Below are positions 54,339 through 63,170 of a stretch of 64,000 bases of DNA, piece by piece. The DNA is from Algoriphagus sp. (GTDB lineage Bacteria; Bacteroidota; Bacteroidia; Cytophagales; Cyclobacteriaceae), in assembly GCA_029945945.1 (NCBI GenBank), contig JAQSDM010000011.1, positions 496,001 through 560,000 on the forward strand, in the 5' to 3' direction. How positions within the stretch are numbered: position 1 is the stretch's first letter; every line of letters begins with the position of its first letter. The position numbers were made by a program, and so were the translations under genes. The notes beneath the pieces were generated by a model. It was not told the origin of the DNA and did not search any database. It was given only the letters and a program-made list of their open reading frames with translations.

Positions 54339-55658
54339 ATGAACCCAATTAAAGAAGACTTAAAGAGAGAAATCGGTGTTTGGGGACTCTCCGCAAACAT
54401 TGTTAACATCATTGTTGGCGCGGGAATTTTTGTTTTGCCGGCGATCATAGCCGAAATCATGGGGGCCTCAGGCATCATTGTCTACTTGTTTTGTGGATTT
54501 CTGATTGCTTTGGTGATGCTGTGTTTCGCGGAGGCCGGAAGCAAAGTGACTCGCTCCGGAGGAGGTTATGCCTACGTAGAAACAGCATTTGGACCCTATC
54601 CGGGATTTTTAGCAGCCGTTTTCCTCGTGATGGGCAGCGTGTTTTCCGATGCTGCAGTTGCCAATGCATTGACTGAACTAATTGGCTTGGCTTTTCCTGT
54701 TTTCAAGAATCCGTATGCCCGAGTAATTTTTATGTTTCTGATATTTTCAGGTTTAGCTACGCTCAATGTGATTGGTGTAAAACAAGGAATTGGCCTGGTC
54801 AAGATCAATACAGTTGCCAAGCTCACTCCGATTTTGCTCTTGATCGTAATTGGCTGGAAAGATGTTTCCTTTTCCAATTTGTATTGGGAGACGAGTCCTG
54901 CACTCCAGCAATTCGGTAGCGCATCCCTGATCTTATTCTTTGCATTTCAGGGTGGAGATACCGGATTGAGCGTGGGTGGGGAAATCAAAAACCCTCAAAA
55001 GACAGTTCCAAAAGCCATTTTCATTGGGATTTCATTCGTCCTGATTCTCTATATCTTGATTCAGACAGTTTCACAGGGTGTTTTGGGAACCGATTTACCT
55101 CAGTTTAAAGAGGCCCCACTGGCAGAAACAGCCAAAATTGTTTTTGGTCCGGTGGGCTATACCCTTCTATTTATTGGTGCGGGGATTTCCATGTTTGGAA
55201 TGTTGAGCGGGGAAATCCTGAACTTGCCAAGAGTGATTTTTGGTTTGGCCCGGGATCGGGTGATTCCTTTGGATTGGCTAGCTTCCATTCACCCCAAATT
55301 CAAAACTCCCTATCTGGCAATCCTACTTTATGCCGGACTTGGTTTTACCATGGCAGCGGCTGGAGGATTCAGGCAGTTGGCGGTCATAGCTTCAGCCAGT
55401 ATGTTGTTGGTCTATTTTGGCGTTTCGCTGTCTGTGATCAAACTCAGAAAAATGAAAGAATTGGATAATGGGGGTTTCAAAATCCCTTTTGGATACACGG
55501 TTCCGATTCTCTCAGCAGGTATTATTCTTTATTTTCTATCCAACCTGTCAGGCTTTGAGATGCGAGGAACCCTCATTTTTATAGGGGTTTTGTCCTTGAT
55601 TTATTTTTTGGTGAAGTTTTTTGAAAAAAGAAATGCCGGCGAAAATGAAAATCCCTAA
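54339..55658 (+). CDS. APC-superfamily amino-acid permease
   Basis: 439 residues with about 12 predicted membrane helices. The N-terminal unwound-helix motif GAGIFVLPAII (near residue 27) and SGGGYAYVETAFGP are characteristic of amino acid-polyamine-organocation transporters; a later helix has GGDTGLSVGGEIKNPQKTVPKAI, the usual APC E-x-K-NP signature. It likely takes up an amino acid or peptide breakdown product. It overlaps the next gene by about 14 bases and may be first of the operon that continues into the family-B genes. Confidence 0.92.
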   Translation: MNPIKEDLKREIGVWGLSANIVNIIVGAGIFVLPAIIAEIMGASGIIVYLFCGFLIALVMLCFAEAGSKVTRSGGGYAYVETAFGPYPGFLAAVFLVMGSVFSDAAVANALTELIGLAFPVFKNPYARVIFMFLIFSGLATLNVIGVKQGIGLVKINTVAKLTPILLLIVIGWKDVSFSNLYWETSPALQQFGSASLILFFAFQGGDTGLSVGGEIKNPQKTVPKAIFIGISFVLILYILIQTVSQGVLGTDLPQFKEAPLAETAKIVFGPVGYTLLFIGAGISMFGMLSGEILNLPRVIFGLARDRVIPLDWLASIHPKFKTPYLAILLYAGLGFTMAAAGGFRQLAVIASASMLLVYFGVSLSVIKLRKMKELDNGGFKIPFGYTVPILSAGIILYFLSNLSGFEMRGTLIFIGVLSLIYFLVKFFEKRNAGENENP

Positions 55659-56097
55659 ACATTCCCTGGCCCTGACGGGCATCCTTGTTCTCTTATTCTG
55701 GATGCAGGAGGTCCATGCCCAGGAATCCGATAAGCAGGAAATTCTCTCTCGAAGAAAAGCTTCCAATGAAGCCCTGCGGAGGTTTGATGAGGAGTTGAAC
55801 GCTACCTTTTCGACGGAGGATGCCTTTATCACGACAGGTGCTGGAACGCTGATTGCCGGAAAGGAAGAATTGAAACAATACCTGGCAACTGCCACCGGGG
55901 AGAAAATGTATTGGATCAGAACTCCGGATGAAGTGATCGTCAATCCCAAAACCAAATTGGCCTGGGAAACGGGAACCTGGAAAGGATATTATGAAGATTC
56001 TGATGAAGCAGTTGTCGGTGGGAAATACTCTGCCCAGTGGACTAAAGCTTCGGGGATTTGGCTGATCCAATCTCAACTTTTTGTCACCCTTGAATAG
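55645..56097 (+). CDS. DUF4440/SnoaL-like exported protein
   Basis: About 151 residues from ATG 55645, chosen because MKIPKHSLALTGILVLLFW..HAQ is a good signal peptide; ATG 55633 and TTG 55621 are alternatives. The rest is an NTF2-like domain: SRRKASNEALRRFDEELNATFSTEDAFIT, then ETGTWKGYYED and YSAQWTKASGIWLIQSQLF. It overlaps the permease end and is followed after six bases by the first family-B gene. It probably binds a small ligand; function unproven. Confidence 0.75.
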   Translation: MKIPKHSLALTGILVLLFWMQEVHAQESDKQEILSRRKASNEALRRFDEELNATFSTEDAFITTGAGTLIAGKEELKQYLATATGEKMYWIRTPDEVIVNPKTKLAWETGTWKGYYEDSDEAVVGGKYSAQWTKASGIWLIQSQLFVTLE

Positions 56098-56103
56098 AAA
56101 AGT

Positions 56104-56832
56104 ATGATCTCCTTCTTCCGCAAAATCCGCCAAAAACTCCTTCAGCAAAACCGAATTACCCAATACCTGGTCTATGCTATAGGGGAAATCTTTCTTGTTG
56201 TAATCGGGATATTGATTGCCTTGCAGGTAAACAATGTCAATCAGAGAAGACTGGACAATATCAAACGAAACGAGTACATCATCAGAATCAAGGGAGATAT
56301 TGAGTCTGATCTTAAACATCTTGATGAACTGGTGGATGGGTTGGGAAAAGAAAATGTGGATAATATTGATCGTTATTTCGGGTTTTTTAACCAAGGAGGT
56401 CAACCACTGGAAGTCTTTGTAGACAGTGCGCTTAAAACACGCTTAAATAAATTCAGATACCTCCCAAACCGACATTCTTTTGAGGATATGAAATCCTCCG
56501 GCAACATTCAATTTCTCACAGATGAACAACGAGGTGCTCTGGCTGATCTTATTGCCCAGCAAGATTTCACCATCATTATGTTTGAAAAAATGATAGACCA
56601 GATCAACCTGGAGGATTATAGTGCCCGTGGGTATTTGGATATGGATGACGATCCCAGTGCATTTTATGAAACACTTGGTGTCAAAATCAGCCTTGAAGAT
56701 CAGATTAAAGGATTACACCATCTGCACAACAAGATGAATTGGAGTCGCTCTTTGGGCACAACTGCAGAGGCCCGAAGAATTGTCATCCGGGATAAATCAA
56801 ATAAAATCTTAGCGCTGTTTTCAAAAAAATGA
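56104..56832 (+). CDS. Family-B single-TM protein (DUF6090 type), copy 1
   Basis: 242 residues. The N-terminal block FRKIRQKLLQQNRITQYLVYA is basic and likely lies at the membrane surface, followed by GEIFLVVIGILIALQVNN (about 27-44), one membrane segment with a Glu at its start. Then a helical soluble domain with DMKSSGNIQFLTDEQRGALADLI at its centre. The DNA of the first 55 bases is nearly the same as in copy 3. It begins a tandem run in which copy 2 starts one base after the stop. No function is known for this family. Confidence 0.8.
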   Translation: MISFFRKIRQKLLQQNRITQYLVYAIGEIFLVVIGILIALQVNNVNQRRLDNIKRNEYIIRIKGDIESDLKHLDELVDGLGKENVDNIDRYFGFFNQGGQPLEVFVDSALKTRLNKFRYLPNRHSFEDMKSSGNIQFLTDEQRGALADLIAQQDFTIIMFEKMIDQINLEDYSARGYLDMDDDPSAFYETLGVKISLEDQIKGLHHLHNKMNWSRSLGTTAEARRIVIRDKSNKILALFSKK

Positions 56833-56833
56833 A

Positions 56834-57613
56834 ATGATCAATCTGTTTCGAAAAATCCGACAAAAACTACTAGCCGAAAATCGGGTAACACGGTATTTGA
56901 TTTATGCTGTAGGTGAAATCTTCCTTGTTGTAATCGGGATTCTGATTGCGTTGCAGGTAAACGACTACCGGGAAACACAGCAGACCAAAGCACGAGAGAA
57001 GGCTTTTCTTCATGGCCTGCGGTCGGACCTCTTGCTCAATCTTGATGAACTGGATCGTAGCATCGATGTGTATAGCAGAGCAGGACGATCAGCCGAGGTG
57101 ATGATCAGTTATTTTGAGGGCGCCCCGATCACAAACATGGATTCCCTCAACTTCCACACCATGGAGGTGCTGTACTGGGATCCTTTTGTCCGAAATAACA
57201 GCACCCTAAGAGAAATGATCAGTTCGGGCAGTCTCGGCATCCTCTCGGATGACAGCTTGAAAGCCGAATTGTTGCAGATGGAGCTCCGCTATGACAAAAT
57301 CGACGGTGCTCAGGAGCACTTACGCTTTGACTACCAGGAATACCTCTATGGCCCATATTTCCGAACGGGAGATATAGGACAAGCCTATAAGGATTACATC
57401 ACCATTTTAGATGGTACTGAACCCACCAAGAAAAACTCAGCTAACCCAAAATCCATAAAAGTATTGCTAAACGATCCAGCCTATAAAAATGGCTTTTCCT
57501 TATGCATCATGAATGGCAGAGATCTAATCGAAGTTTTGAAGGCCATAAAAGTTTCATCGCAGCAGTCACTGTCAAGAATCGATAAGCAGCTAAACGAAAC
57601 GGATACCCTATGA
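56834..57613 (+). CDS. Family-B single-TM protein (DUF6090 type), copy 2
   Basis: 259 residues. Begins MINLFRKIRQKLLAENRVTRYL, then the membrane segment VGEIFLVVIGILIALQVND, then a helical domain with EMISSGSLGILSDDSLKAELLQM. The stop codon overlaps the ATG of copy 3 by four bases (ATGA). Length is about the same as copy 1, and the block around SSGSL matches the motif of all copies. Unknown function; the periplasmic location of the helical domain is inferred from charge distribution. Confidence 0.8.
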   Translation: MINLFRKIRQKLLAENRVTRYLIYAVGEIFLVVIGILIALQVNDYRETQQTKAREKAFLHGLRSDLLLNLDELDRSIDVYSRAGRSAEVMISYFEGAPITNMDSLNFHTMEVLYWDPFVRNNSTLREMISSGSLGILSDDSLKAELLQMELRYDKIDGAQEHLRFDYQEYLYGPYFRTGDIGQAYKDYITILDGTEPTKKNSANPKSIKVLLNDPAYKNGFSLCIMNGRDLIEVLKAIKVSSQQSLSRIDKQLNETDTL

Positions 57614-58353
57614 TTAGCATCTTCAGAAAAATCCGCCAAAAACTCCTTCAGCAAAACCGAATCACCCAATTCCTAACCTATGCTGTTGGTGAAATTCTAT
57701 TGGTGGTTATCGGGATTTTGATCGCACTCCAGATCAATAATGCAAATGAGGCACATAAGGCAAGGCAATCAGAACGGGCAGTTTTAAAAAATCTTATTCA
57801 GGATTTAAGAGCGGATTCGCTCTCTTTCAGCAACAATCTGGATACTTTAGCTAAAATCAATAACCTACACCAAGCTCTTTATGAAATCGGAGTCAAAGGG
57901 ATGGATTTGGAAATTGAAAATCCCAATATGATCAGAAACCTGATTTATTATAATCCTTTAGCGATAGCGAATGATCCTTTTGTTGCTGACAAAATATCAA
58001 ATGAGTCTCTTAGAAAAGAGATAAACACTTATACGAGGTACTTAAAGGATCTTGATGATACCTATTTGGAATTTGCTGAATTGCTGGAAAAAAGAGTTCG
58101 GGTCTATTTGGCCGACAAAAAAGTGCACCAATTATCCGGCTGGTTTGAAAACAAAGAAAAGGGTGTCAAGGGAGGAATACACTTTGCCTTTGTAGATAAA
58201 GCTAGTTTAATAATACTCTCCAAATCTCCGGAATTTCAACAATTGCTTTTGGAGGCATCCATAAAAACAAAAAACACTGAATCCAATATCGAAACAGTCA
58301 TGACCCAAAACCAAAAGCTGAAAGAATTAATCATCAAGGAATTAAGTAAGTGA
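57610..58353 (+). CDS. Family-B single-TM protein (DUF6090 type), copy 3
   Basis: 247 residues, starting ATGA-coupled with copy 2. N-terminal FRKIRQKLLQQNRITQFLTYA and membrane segment VGEILLVVIGILIALQINN. Its central motif is diverged: DKISNESLRKEINTYTRYL lacks the Ser-Gly step seen in the others, but the following Leu-Arg and helix remain. A 35-base stretch (57628-57662) is identical to 56122-56156 of copy 1, a sign of recent exchange. Unknown function. Confidence 0.78.
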   Translation: MISIFRKIRQKLLQQNRITQFLTYAVGEILLVVIGILIALQINNANEAHKARQSERAVLKNLIQDLRADSLSFSNNLDTLAKINNLHQALYEIGVKGMDLEIENPNMIRNLIYYNPLAIANDPFVADKISNESLRKEINTYTRYLKDLDDTYLEFAELLEKRVRVYLADKKVHQLSGWFENKEKGVKGGIHFAFVDKASLIILSKSPEFQQLLLEASIKTKNTESNIETVMTQNQKLKELIIKELSK

Positions 58354-58383
58354 GAATTGCTCTAACGCTATCATCCCCATAAA

Positions 58384-59127
58384 ATGAAACGCATCTACTC
58401 CATCCTCAAAGAAAAATGGCCAGAATACATCTTGGAAATCCTCGTCATCACGATTGGTATTTTGGGTGCGTTTGCCTTGAATAGCTGGAATGAAAATTCA
58501 AACAACAGAAGAATCGTAGTAGACTATTACTGTAGATTTCTGGCGGATTTGAATCAGGACGAGGTACAGGTAGATAGTCTGCTCTCAGAAGGCCAGCTCC
58601 GGTTAAAGAAAAGCAATGAACTATTGGCTGAGCTGGTCAGTCCCAATCCGAACAAGCAAAAAACCATGAAGCTACTCCTGGAATCCACCGCCAGGATTAC
58701 CTATCCCTTCAACCCCATATCTGCTGGGTACGATGATGTCAAATCCAGTGGAAACCTGAACAATTTTACAGATCAGGCGATTCTGGATCGGATGGGCGTA
58801 TATTTTCAGGAAACCAAAGGCCTTTCTGCCAATATTGCCAACAACGGGGAATTGGGTCTCAGCGAAGTATTTGAACTCGATAATTTCTTTTCCATTGGAT
58901 TTGCGGACAATGAATTTATGAAAGAAGCACTGGACACCACCGTTGTCCGCCCCGAATTACTGGACAGGAATCCGCTCAATCCCTCCCAAAGTCAAGAATT
59001 AAAGCATGTTGCCTCTGCCTTGATCGCTTTGAACCATCGAAATATCCGGCATTACGAATCTATAAGGTCCAGAATTATGGCCTTAAAGCCAGTGCTGAAA
59101 GGCAAATGCTCAGTAACTTCTGACTGA
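58384..59127 (+). CDS. Family-B-like single-TM protein, copy 4
   Basis: 247 residues. The N-terminus differs: MKRIYSILKEKWPEYILEILVITIGILGAFALNSWNEN, where the Glu before the membrane segment and the Asn-x-Trp-Asn exit are kept. The helical domain has DDVKSSGNLNNFTDQAILDRMGVYF, the best match to the consensus motif. It is 30 bases from copy 3. The altered start marks a second sub-branch shared with copy 5. Function unknown. Confidence 0.78.
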   Translation: MKRIYSILKEKWPEYILEILVITIGILGAFALNSWNENSNNRRIVVDYYCRFLADLNQDEVQVDSLLSEGQLRLKKSNELLAELVSPNPNKQKTMKLLLESTARITYPFNPISAGYDDVKSSGNLNNFTDQAILDRMGVYFQETKGLSANIANNGELGLSEVFELDNFFSIGFADNEFMKEALDTTVVRPELLDRNPLNPSQSQELKHVASALIALNHRNIRHYESIRSRIMALKPVLKGKCSVTSD

Positions 59128-59154
59128 TTCTGCCCATAGACCTAAAAATAACCC

Positions 59155-59871
59155 ATGAAACGCATCCTGTTTACTCTTAAGGAAAAATGGCCGGAATACT
59201 TCCTCGAAATCCTCGTGCTGGTCATCGGTATTTATGGGGCTTTTGAACTGGCGAATTATGGAGAAAATAGAAATCGCAAAAGGGCTGAACTTGAAATTCT
59301 GAAAAGCTGTAAGATAGAGCTGATCGCCGATCTGAAGGATATTACGATCAATATGGAGGACCTGAGAAAAAGCCAACTCGCTTTTGACATTCTCCTTGAA
59401 GTATTAGAAAATGACGGGCGTTACCATGATTCCCTGAGTTGGCATTTCAATTACACCTTGCTTCCGATGCATTTTGTGCACTCCAACAGTTCCTTCGAAA
59501 CCCTCAAATCCAAAGGTTTAGACCTGATTTCCAATGCAGACCTTCGGACTAAGCTGATTTCACTCTATGATTCTCAGTATGATTTATTCCTTCAGGCAGA
59601 GACAGAGGAATTGGCCGAAGTACAGTATGGTATGAGGCATATCCTGCCGGGTCGGTTTGAATCAGCGTTTAATTATGACGGCACCTTTGAAGGTAAGATG
59701 GTCCCCTTAGATTTTGAATCTCTCAAAAAGGATCAGGAATACCTTTACTTCATCAAAACCCAGAAAAATAGAACTCGATCTTATCAAAGTTACTTCTATG
59801 AAAACCTGAGGAAATCGGTAGAATCGGTGATCCTGGATTTGGATTTAGAAATTGCCAGGCTAAGTCCTTGA
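59155..59871 (+). CDS. Family-B-like single-TM protein, copy 5
   Basis: 238 residues. Begins MKRILFTLKEKWPEYFLEILVLVIGIYGAFELANYGEN, very like copy 4. The domain has ETLKSKGLDLISNADLRTKLISLYD (motif with SKG). Last of five tandem genes; the next 300 bases carry no intact gene. Unknown function. Presence of two sub-branches side by side suggests duplication followed by divergence in place. Confidence 0.78.
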   Translation: MKRILFTLKEKWPEYFLEILVLVIGIYGAFELANYGENRNRKRAELEILKSCKIELIADLKDITINMEDLRKSQLAFDILLEVLENDGRYHDSLSWHFNYTLLPMHFVHSNSSFETLKSKGLDLISNADLRTKLISLYDSQYDLFLQAETEELAEVQYGMRHILPGRFESAFNYDGTFEGKMVPLDFESLKKDQEYLYFIKTQKNRTRSYQSYFYENLRKSVESVILDLDLEIARLSP

Positions 59872-60171
59872 AATCTCAGGCACACTCCAATTTATCAATC
59901 AACGGCTGGCCTGGAATAATGAATTCCCAGAACAATCCATTGAAAAAATAGTCTAGAGAGAAATGAGAACTTATGACGATTGTGTCTATTCTGCTCAATT
60001 TTGATGTGATGGGAGTGCTTCTTTCAAAGAAATGTTCGTCAAGATCCGCAACAAGTAATGCCGGACATTTTCATCAAAAAAGTCACCGTAGTCCGCACGA
60101 TGATCGAGGAATTCAAGGACCGATGATTACTAATTATATACCGATATTGAAAAAAATCTTACCTCTCAATC
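59872..60171 (+). pseudogene. Possible gene remnant between family-B run and molybdoenzyme
   Basis: Reading one frame gives FINQRLAWNNEFPEQSIEKIV, then a stop, REMRTYDDCVYSAQF, a stop, then CDGSASFKEMFVKIRNK; a shift of frame then gives QVMPDIFIKKVTVVRTMIEEFKDR before a stop. These look like pieces of one decayed protein with two stops and a frameshift, but I cannot name the family. The single open frame 59973-60179 is out of phase with these pieces and is not convincing. Confidence 0.3.
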
Positions 60172-60648
60172 ATGACTAGTTTGACTATTAATGGAAAGGA
60201 ATATGGAGTAGATGCCTCTGCTGACATGCCCTTGCTTTGGGTGATTCGTGAACAGTGCGGATTAACGGGGACCAAGTTTGGATGCGGTATCGCTCAATGT
60301 GGCGCCTGTACGGTTCATATTGATGGTCAGCCTGTTCGCTCTTGCGTCACACCGGCGATCTCAGCGGAAGGGAAAAACATCACCACCATAGAAGGAATAG
60401 CTCTTGATAAAAATACGCTTCACATCGTGCAGCAAGCCTGGATTGAAGAGCAGACGCCACAGTGCGGCTATTGCCAATCCGGACAAATCATGTCTGCAGT
60501 AGCGCTATTGAATGAAAATCCCTCTCCCACCGATGAGGAGATTGATGCAGCTATGTCGGGAAATATCTGTCGCTGCGGCATGTACAGCCGGATTAAGTCA
60601 GCCATTCATCGCGCATCAGCATCTCTTCAAACTTCCAATACGCTCTAA
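60172..60648 (+). CDS. iorA: [2Fe-2S] subunit of isoquinoline 1-oxidoreductase-type enzyme
   Basis: 158 residues, the normal size for IorA. The plant-type cluster is bound by [21 protein letters not shown] (Cys38, 43, 46, 58), and the second by QCGYCQSG (Cys98, 101) with CRC (Cys133, 135). It carries electrons from the molybdenum site of the next subunit. There is no FAD subunit gene, as in the two-subunit, cytochrome-linked type. It is 12 bases before the large subunit gene. The molybdoenzyme may oxidise a heteroaromatic or an aldehyde. Confidence 0.93.
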   Translation: MTSLTINGKEYGVDASADMPLLWVIREQCGLTGTKFGCGIAQCGACTVHIDGQPVRSCVTPAISAEGKNITTIEGIALDKNTLHIVQQAWIEEQTPQCGYCQSGQIMSAVALLNENPSPTDEEIDAAMSGNICRCGMYSRIKSAIHRASASLQTSNTL

Positions 60649-60660
60649 ATCCACACTAAG

Positions 60661-62886
60661 ATGAAAAAATGGACTAGACGCGCATTTATAGGAGCCGGAG
60701 TATTGGCAGGAGGCACTTTGGTGATTGGGATAGCAATCCGACCGGGAAACCGCTCCTCAAAAGTAGCCGGATTGATAGCTTCGGAAGGAGAAACTGTCAT
60801 GAATATTTGGCTGAAAATCGCTCCGGATAATACGGTCACAGCAATCATTCCACATGCCGAAATGGGGCAGGGCGTGCACACTGCCTTGGCGATGATGCTC
60901 GCTGACGAAATGGATGCAGACTGGTCAAAAGTAACCTTTCAGGAAGCTCCCGCTGATAAGGAATATGCCAATTTCACCCTGCTGAAAGGTTTTGTAGCAG
61001 GCAATTCAACTTTCCCCAAGTTTATAGATGAAACGATTGACGGTGTTTTCCTTACTGCAGTGAAAACTTTGAATTTCCAGATCACGGGCGGAAGTGCTTC
61101 GGTGAGATTTACCGGTCAGCAAGCCATGCGTATTGCAGGGGCAGCGGCCAAATCCATGCTGATGCAGGCCGCTGCAGATACCTGGAAGGTACCAACGGAG
61201 GAACTCATCGCTCAAAACAGTATCATTAGTCATCCAAGCAGTAAGCGCAGTGCCACTTTTGCGGAGCTTGCACCTGCAGCAGCCAAAGTCACTATTCCCA
61301 TACAGCCTAAGCTAAAATCACCCGAAGAGTTTAACCTCATGGGTACTTCCCAGCCAAGATTTGATATACCGGCAAAGGTGACCGGAGAAGCAAAGTTTGG
61401 AATGGATGTGCAGGTACCCGGAATGAAATATGCCACAATTAAGGCTGCCCCGGTTTTTGGAAGTAAAGTAAAATCTGTGGATACAAAAGTCTCTTCAAGC
61501 CAACCGGGAGTAAAAAAGATTTTAAACTTAGGGGATTCAGTGGCTGTCATTGCGGATGGCTATTGGCAGGCAAAAACTACACTGGATTCACTTCCCATTG
61601 AATTTGAAGCCACAGAAAATAGTGGTCTGAATCAGGATGAAATCATGGACCGCTATCGAAAGGCCATGGATGCGGATTTGGCAGATGGAAATCTGGATAA
61701 GCACTTCAAAGACGGAGATGCCACGAACGCGTTAGAACAGGCAGCAACCCTGGTAGAGGCTGAATACCAGCTTCCGTTTTTGGCCCACGCTACCATGGAA
61801 CCCATGAACTGCACTGCATGGGTGCACGATGGAAAATGTGAGGTTTGGTGCGGAAGTCAAAACCCCCTTGGGGTCAAGGCCGCCGCTGCAGAACTCCTTG
61901 AAATAGATATTGATATGGTTACCGTCCACAATCAACTCCTGGGAGGTGGCTTTGGAAGACGATCCGAGACAGATGTGATGAAGCAGGCGATCCTGATCGC
62001 CAAGGAAGTAGATTACCCGGTCAAATTAATCTGGTCAAGAGAAGAAGACACACAACACGATGTTTATCGGGAAGCGACTATCAGTCGGATGAAGGCAGGC
62101 TTGGATCAATCAGGACTTCCCATCGCTTATACCCATCAGTTTATATTCAAGCATCATCCCCCGGAGGCAGCGGATATTCCCTACTCTATTCCCAATCAGT
62201 TGATTCAATATTCCAGCCCCGCCACTTTTGTACCTTGGGGAAACTGGCGAAGTGTGGATCATTCGACGCATGGTTTTTTGACAGAATCTTTTATTGATGA
62301 ATTAGCCCATGCGGCCAAGAAGGATCCATTTGCCTACAGAAAGAACCTGACAAAGGATAATTCCCGGTTTCAACGTGTTCTTGATTTGGTTTACGAAAAG
62401 TCAAATTGGGGATCTCCCCTTCCTCCAAACTGGGGGAGAGGCATCGCAATAGCCCAATCTTTTGGGTCTATTGTGGCTGAGGTAGCAGAAGTGGAAGTCG
62501 GCATTGACGGAAAGGTGAAAGTACATCGGGTAGTATGTGCAGTTGATCCGGGCTTTGCCATTCACCCGGATGGATTCATTGCACAGATGGAAAGTGGAAT
62601 AATCTATGGATTGGCAGCTGCCATGACCGGAGAGGTTACCATCGAAAACGGGGCAGTGGTACAAAGTAACTTCCATAATTATCCTGTTACCCGAATGAAT
62701 GAAGCTCCAAAAATTGAGACTCATATCATCAATTCCGGAAATCCTCCGGGTGGTGCGGGCGAACCAAGCACACCTGTCATAGCGCCAGCGGTGACCAATG
62801 CCATCTTTGATGCAACAGGTATCCGAATTCGACAACTTCCTATTTCCAAAAACGATCTGCGGGCATCGATCCGTCCGACGACTTGA
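60661..62886 (+). CDS. iorB: Molybdopterin-binding large subunit, IorB type
   Basis: 741 residues with a Tat signal (KKWTRRAFIGAGVLAGG), as is usual for IorB. Xanthine-oxidase-family signatures: PHAEMGQGVHTALAMMLADE (about 61-80), AQCAPVH-like LPFLAHATMEPMN, GGGFGRRSETDVMKQA, and the C-terminal GGAGEPSTPVIAPAV with the catalytic Glu. It binds Mo-cytosine-dinucleotide and hydroxylates N-heterocycles or oxidises aldehydes in the periplasm. Electrons leave through the iorA clusters. A terminator begins seven bases after its stop. The maturation genes are not in view. Confidence 0.93.
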   Translation: MKKWTRRAFIGAGVLAGGTLVIGIAIRPGNRSSKVAGLIASEGETVMNIWLKIAPDNTVTAIIPHAEMGQGVHTALAMMLADEMDADWSKVTFQEAPADKEYANFTLLKGFVAGNSTFPKFIDETIDGVFLTAVKTLNFQITGGSASVRFTGQQAMRIAGAAAKSMLMQAAADTWKVPTEELIAQNSIISHPSSKRSATFAELAPAAAKVTIPIQPKLKSPEEFNLMGTSQPRFDIPAKVTGEAKFGMDVQVPGMKYATIKAAPVFGSKVKSVDTKVSSSQPGVKKILNLGDSVAVIADGYWQAKTTLDSLPIEFEATENSGLNQDEIMDRYRKAMDADLADGNLDKHFKDGDATNALEQAATLVEAEYQLPFLAHATMEPMNCTAWVHDGKCEVWCGSQNPLGVKAAAAELLEIDIDMVTVHNQLLGGGFGRRSETDVMKQAILIAKEVDYPVKLIWSREEDTQHDVYREATISRMKAGLDQSGLPIAYTHQFIFKHHPPEAADIPYSIPNQLIQYSSPATFVPWGNWRSVDHSTHGFLTESFIDELAHAAKKDPFAYRKNLTKDNSRFQRVLDLVYEKSNWGSPLPPNWGRGIAIAQSFGSIVAEVAEVEVGIDGKVKVHRVVCAVDPGFAIHPDGFIAQMESGIIYGLAAAMTGEVTIENGAVVQSNFHNYPVTRMNEAPKIETHIINSGNPPGGAGEPSTPVIAPAVTNAIFDATGIRIRQLPISKNDLRASIRPTT

Positions 62887-62892
62887 TACAAT

Positions 62893-62926
62893 CTCCTCTT
62901 GGCATCAAGAGGAGTAGTTTATTTTT
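62893..62926 (+). terminator. Terminator of the iorAB operon
   Basis: Stem CTCCTCTTG (62893-62901) and CAAGAGGAG (62906-62914) with loop GCAT, followed by TAGTTTATTTTT. It starts just after the 62886 stop, and it makes an ATG upstream of it unlikely as the start of the small gene at 62949. Confidence 0.88.
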
Positions 62927-62948
62927 AAAAAATCATACCTACAAAACC

Positions 62949-63140
62949 ATGGGACTATTTTGGAATCTTATCCAACAAAGCCAGATTTCTGACCAAAAAG
63001 GCCGGGCTGAAACCTTGGAAGCGAGGGTCGCTTTCTTAGAATATGAACTTCAGAGGACCAAATCTCTTTTGATCAATGCCCTCAAGATTCTCGAGGAGCA
63101 AAGTGGAAAAGACATTGATGGAGATGGAAAGCTCGGATAA
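62949..63140 (+). CDS. Small coiled-coil protein with Ca-loop-like end
   Basis: 63 residues from ATG 62949. Residues about 18-50 form a heptad-like coiled coil (AETLEARVAFLEYELQRTKSLL), suggesting a dimer. The last residues DIDGDGKLG match the first half of an EF-hand or dockerin Ca2+-binding loop (DxDxDG). The soluble, signal-less form points to a cytoplasmic place. Chosen over an upstream in-frame start (62883) because a terminator hairpin lies between. It stands between iorB and family-B copy 6. Unknown function. Confidence 0.6.
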   Translation: MGLFWNLIQQSQISDQKGRAETLEARVAFLEYELQRTKSLLINALKILEEQSGKDIDGDGKLG

Positions 63141-63170
63141 GGGGATTCATTTTTAAATTTTAAAAAGGCT

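Noticed and set aside
59973-60179. 68-codon plus frame before iorA
   Set aside because: The residues look random and the protein-like pieces lie in other frames of the same DNA. The frame also overlaps the iorA start.
62883-62948. Earlier in-frame start for the small coiled-coil gene
   Set aside because: A strong hairpin terminator (62893-62926) falls within this stretch, and the ATG at 62949 begins the conserved-looking part.
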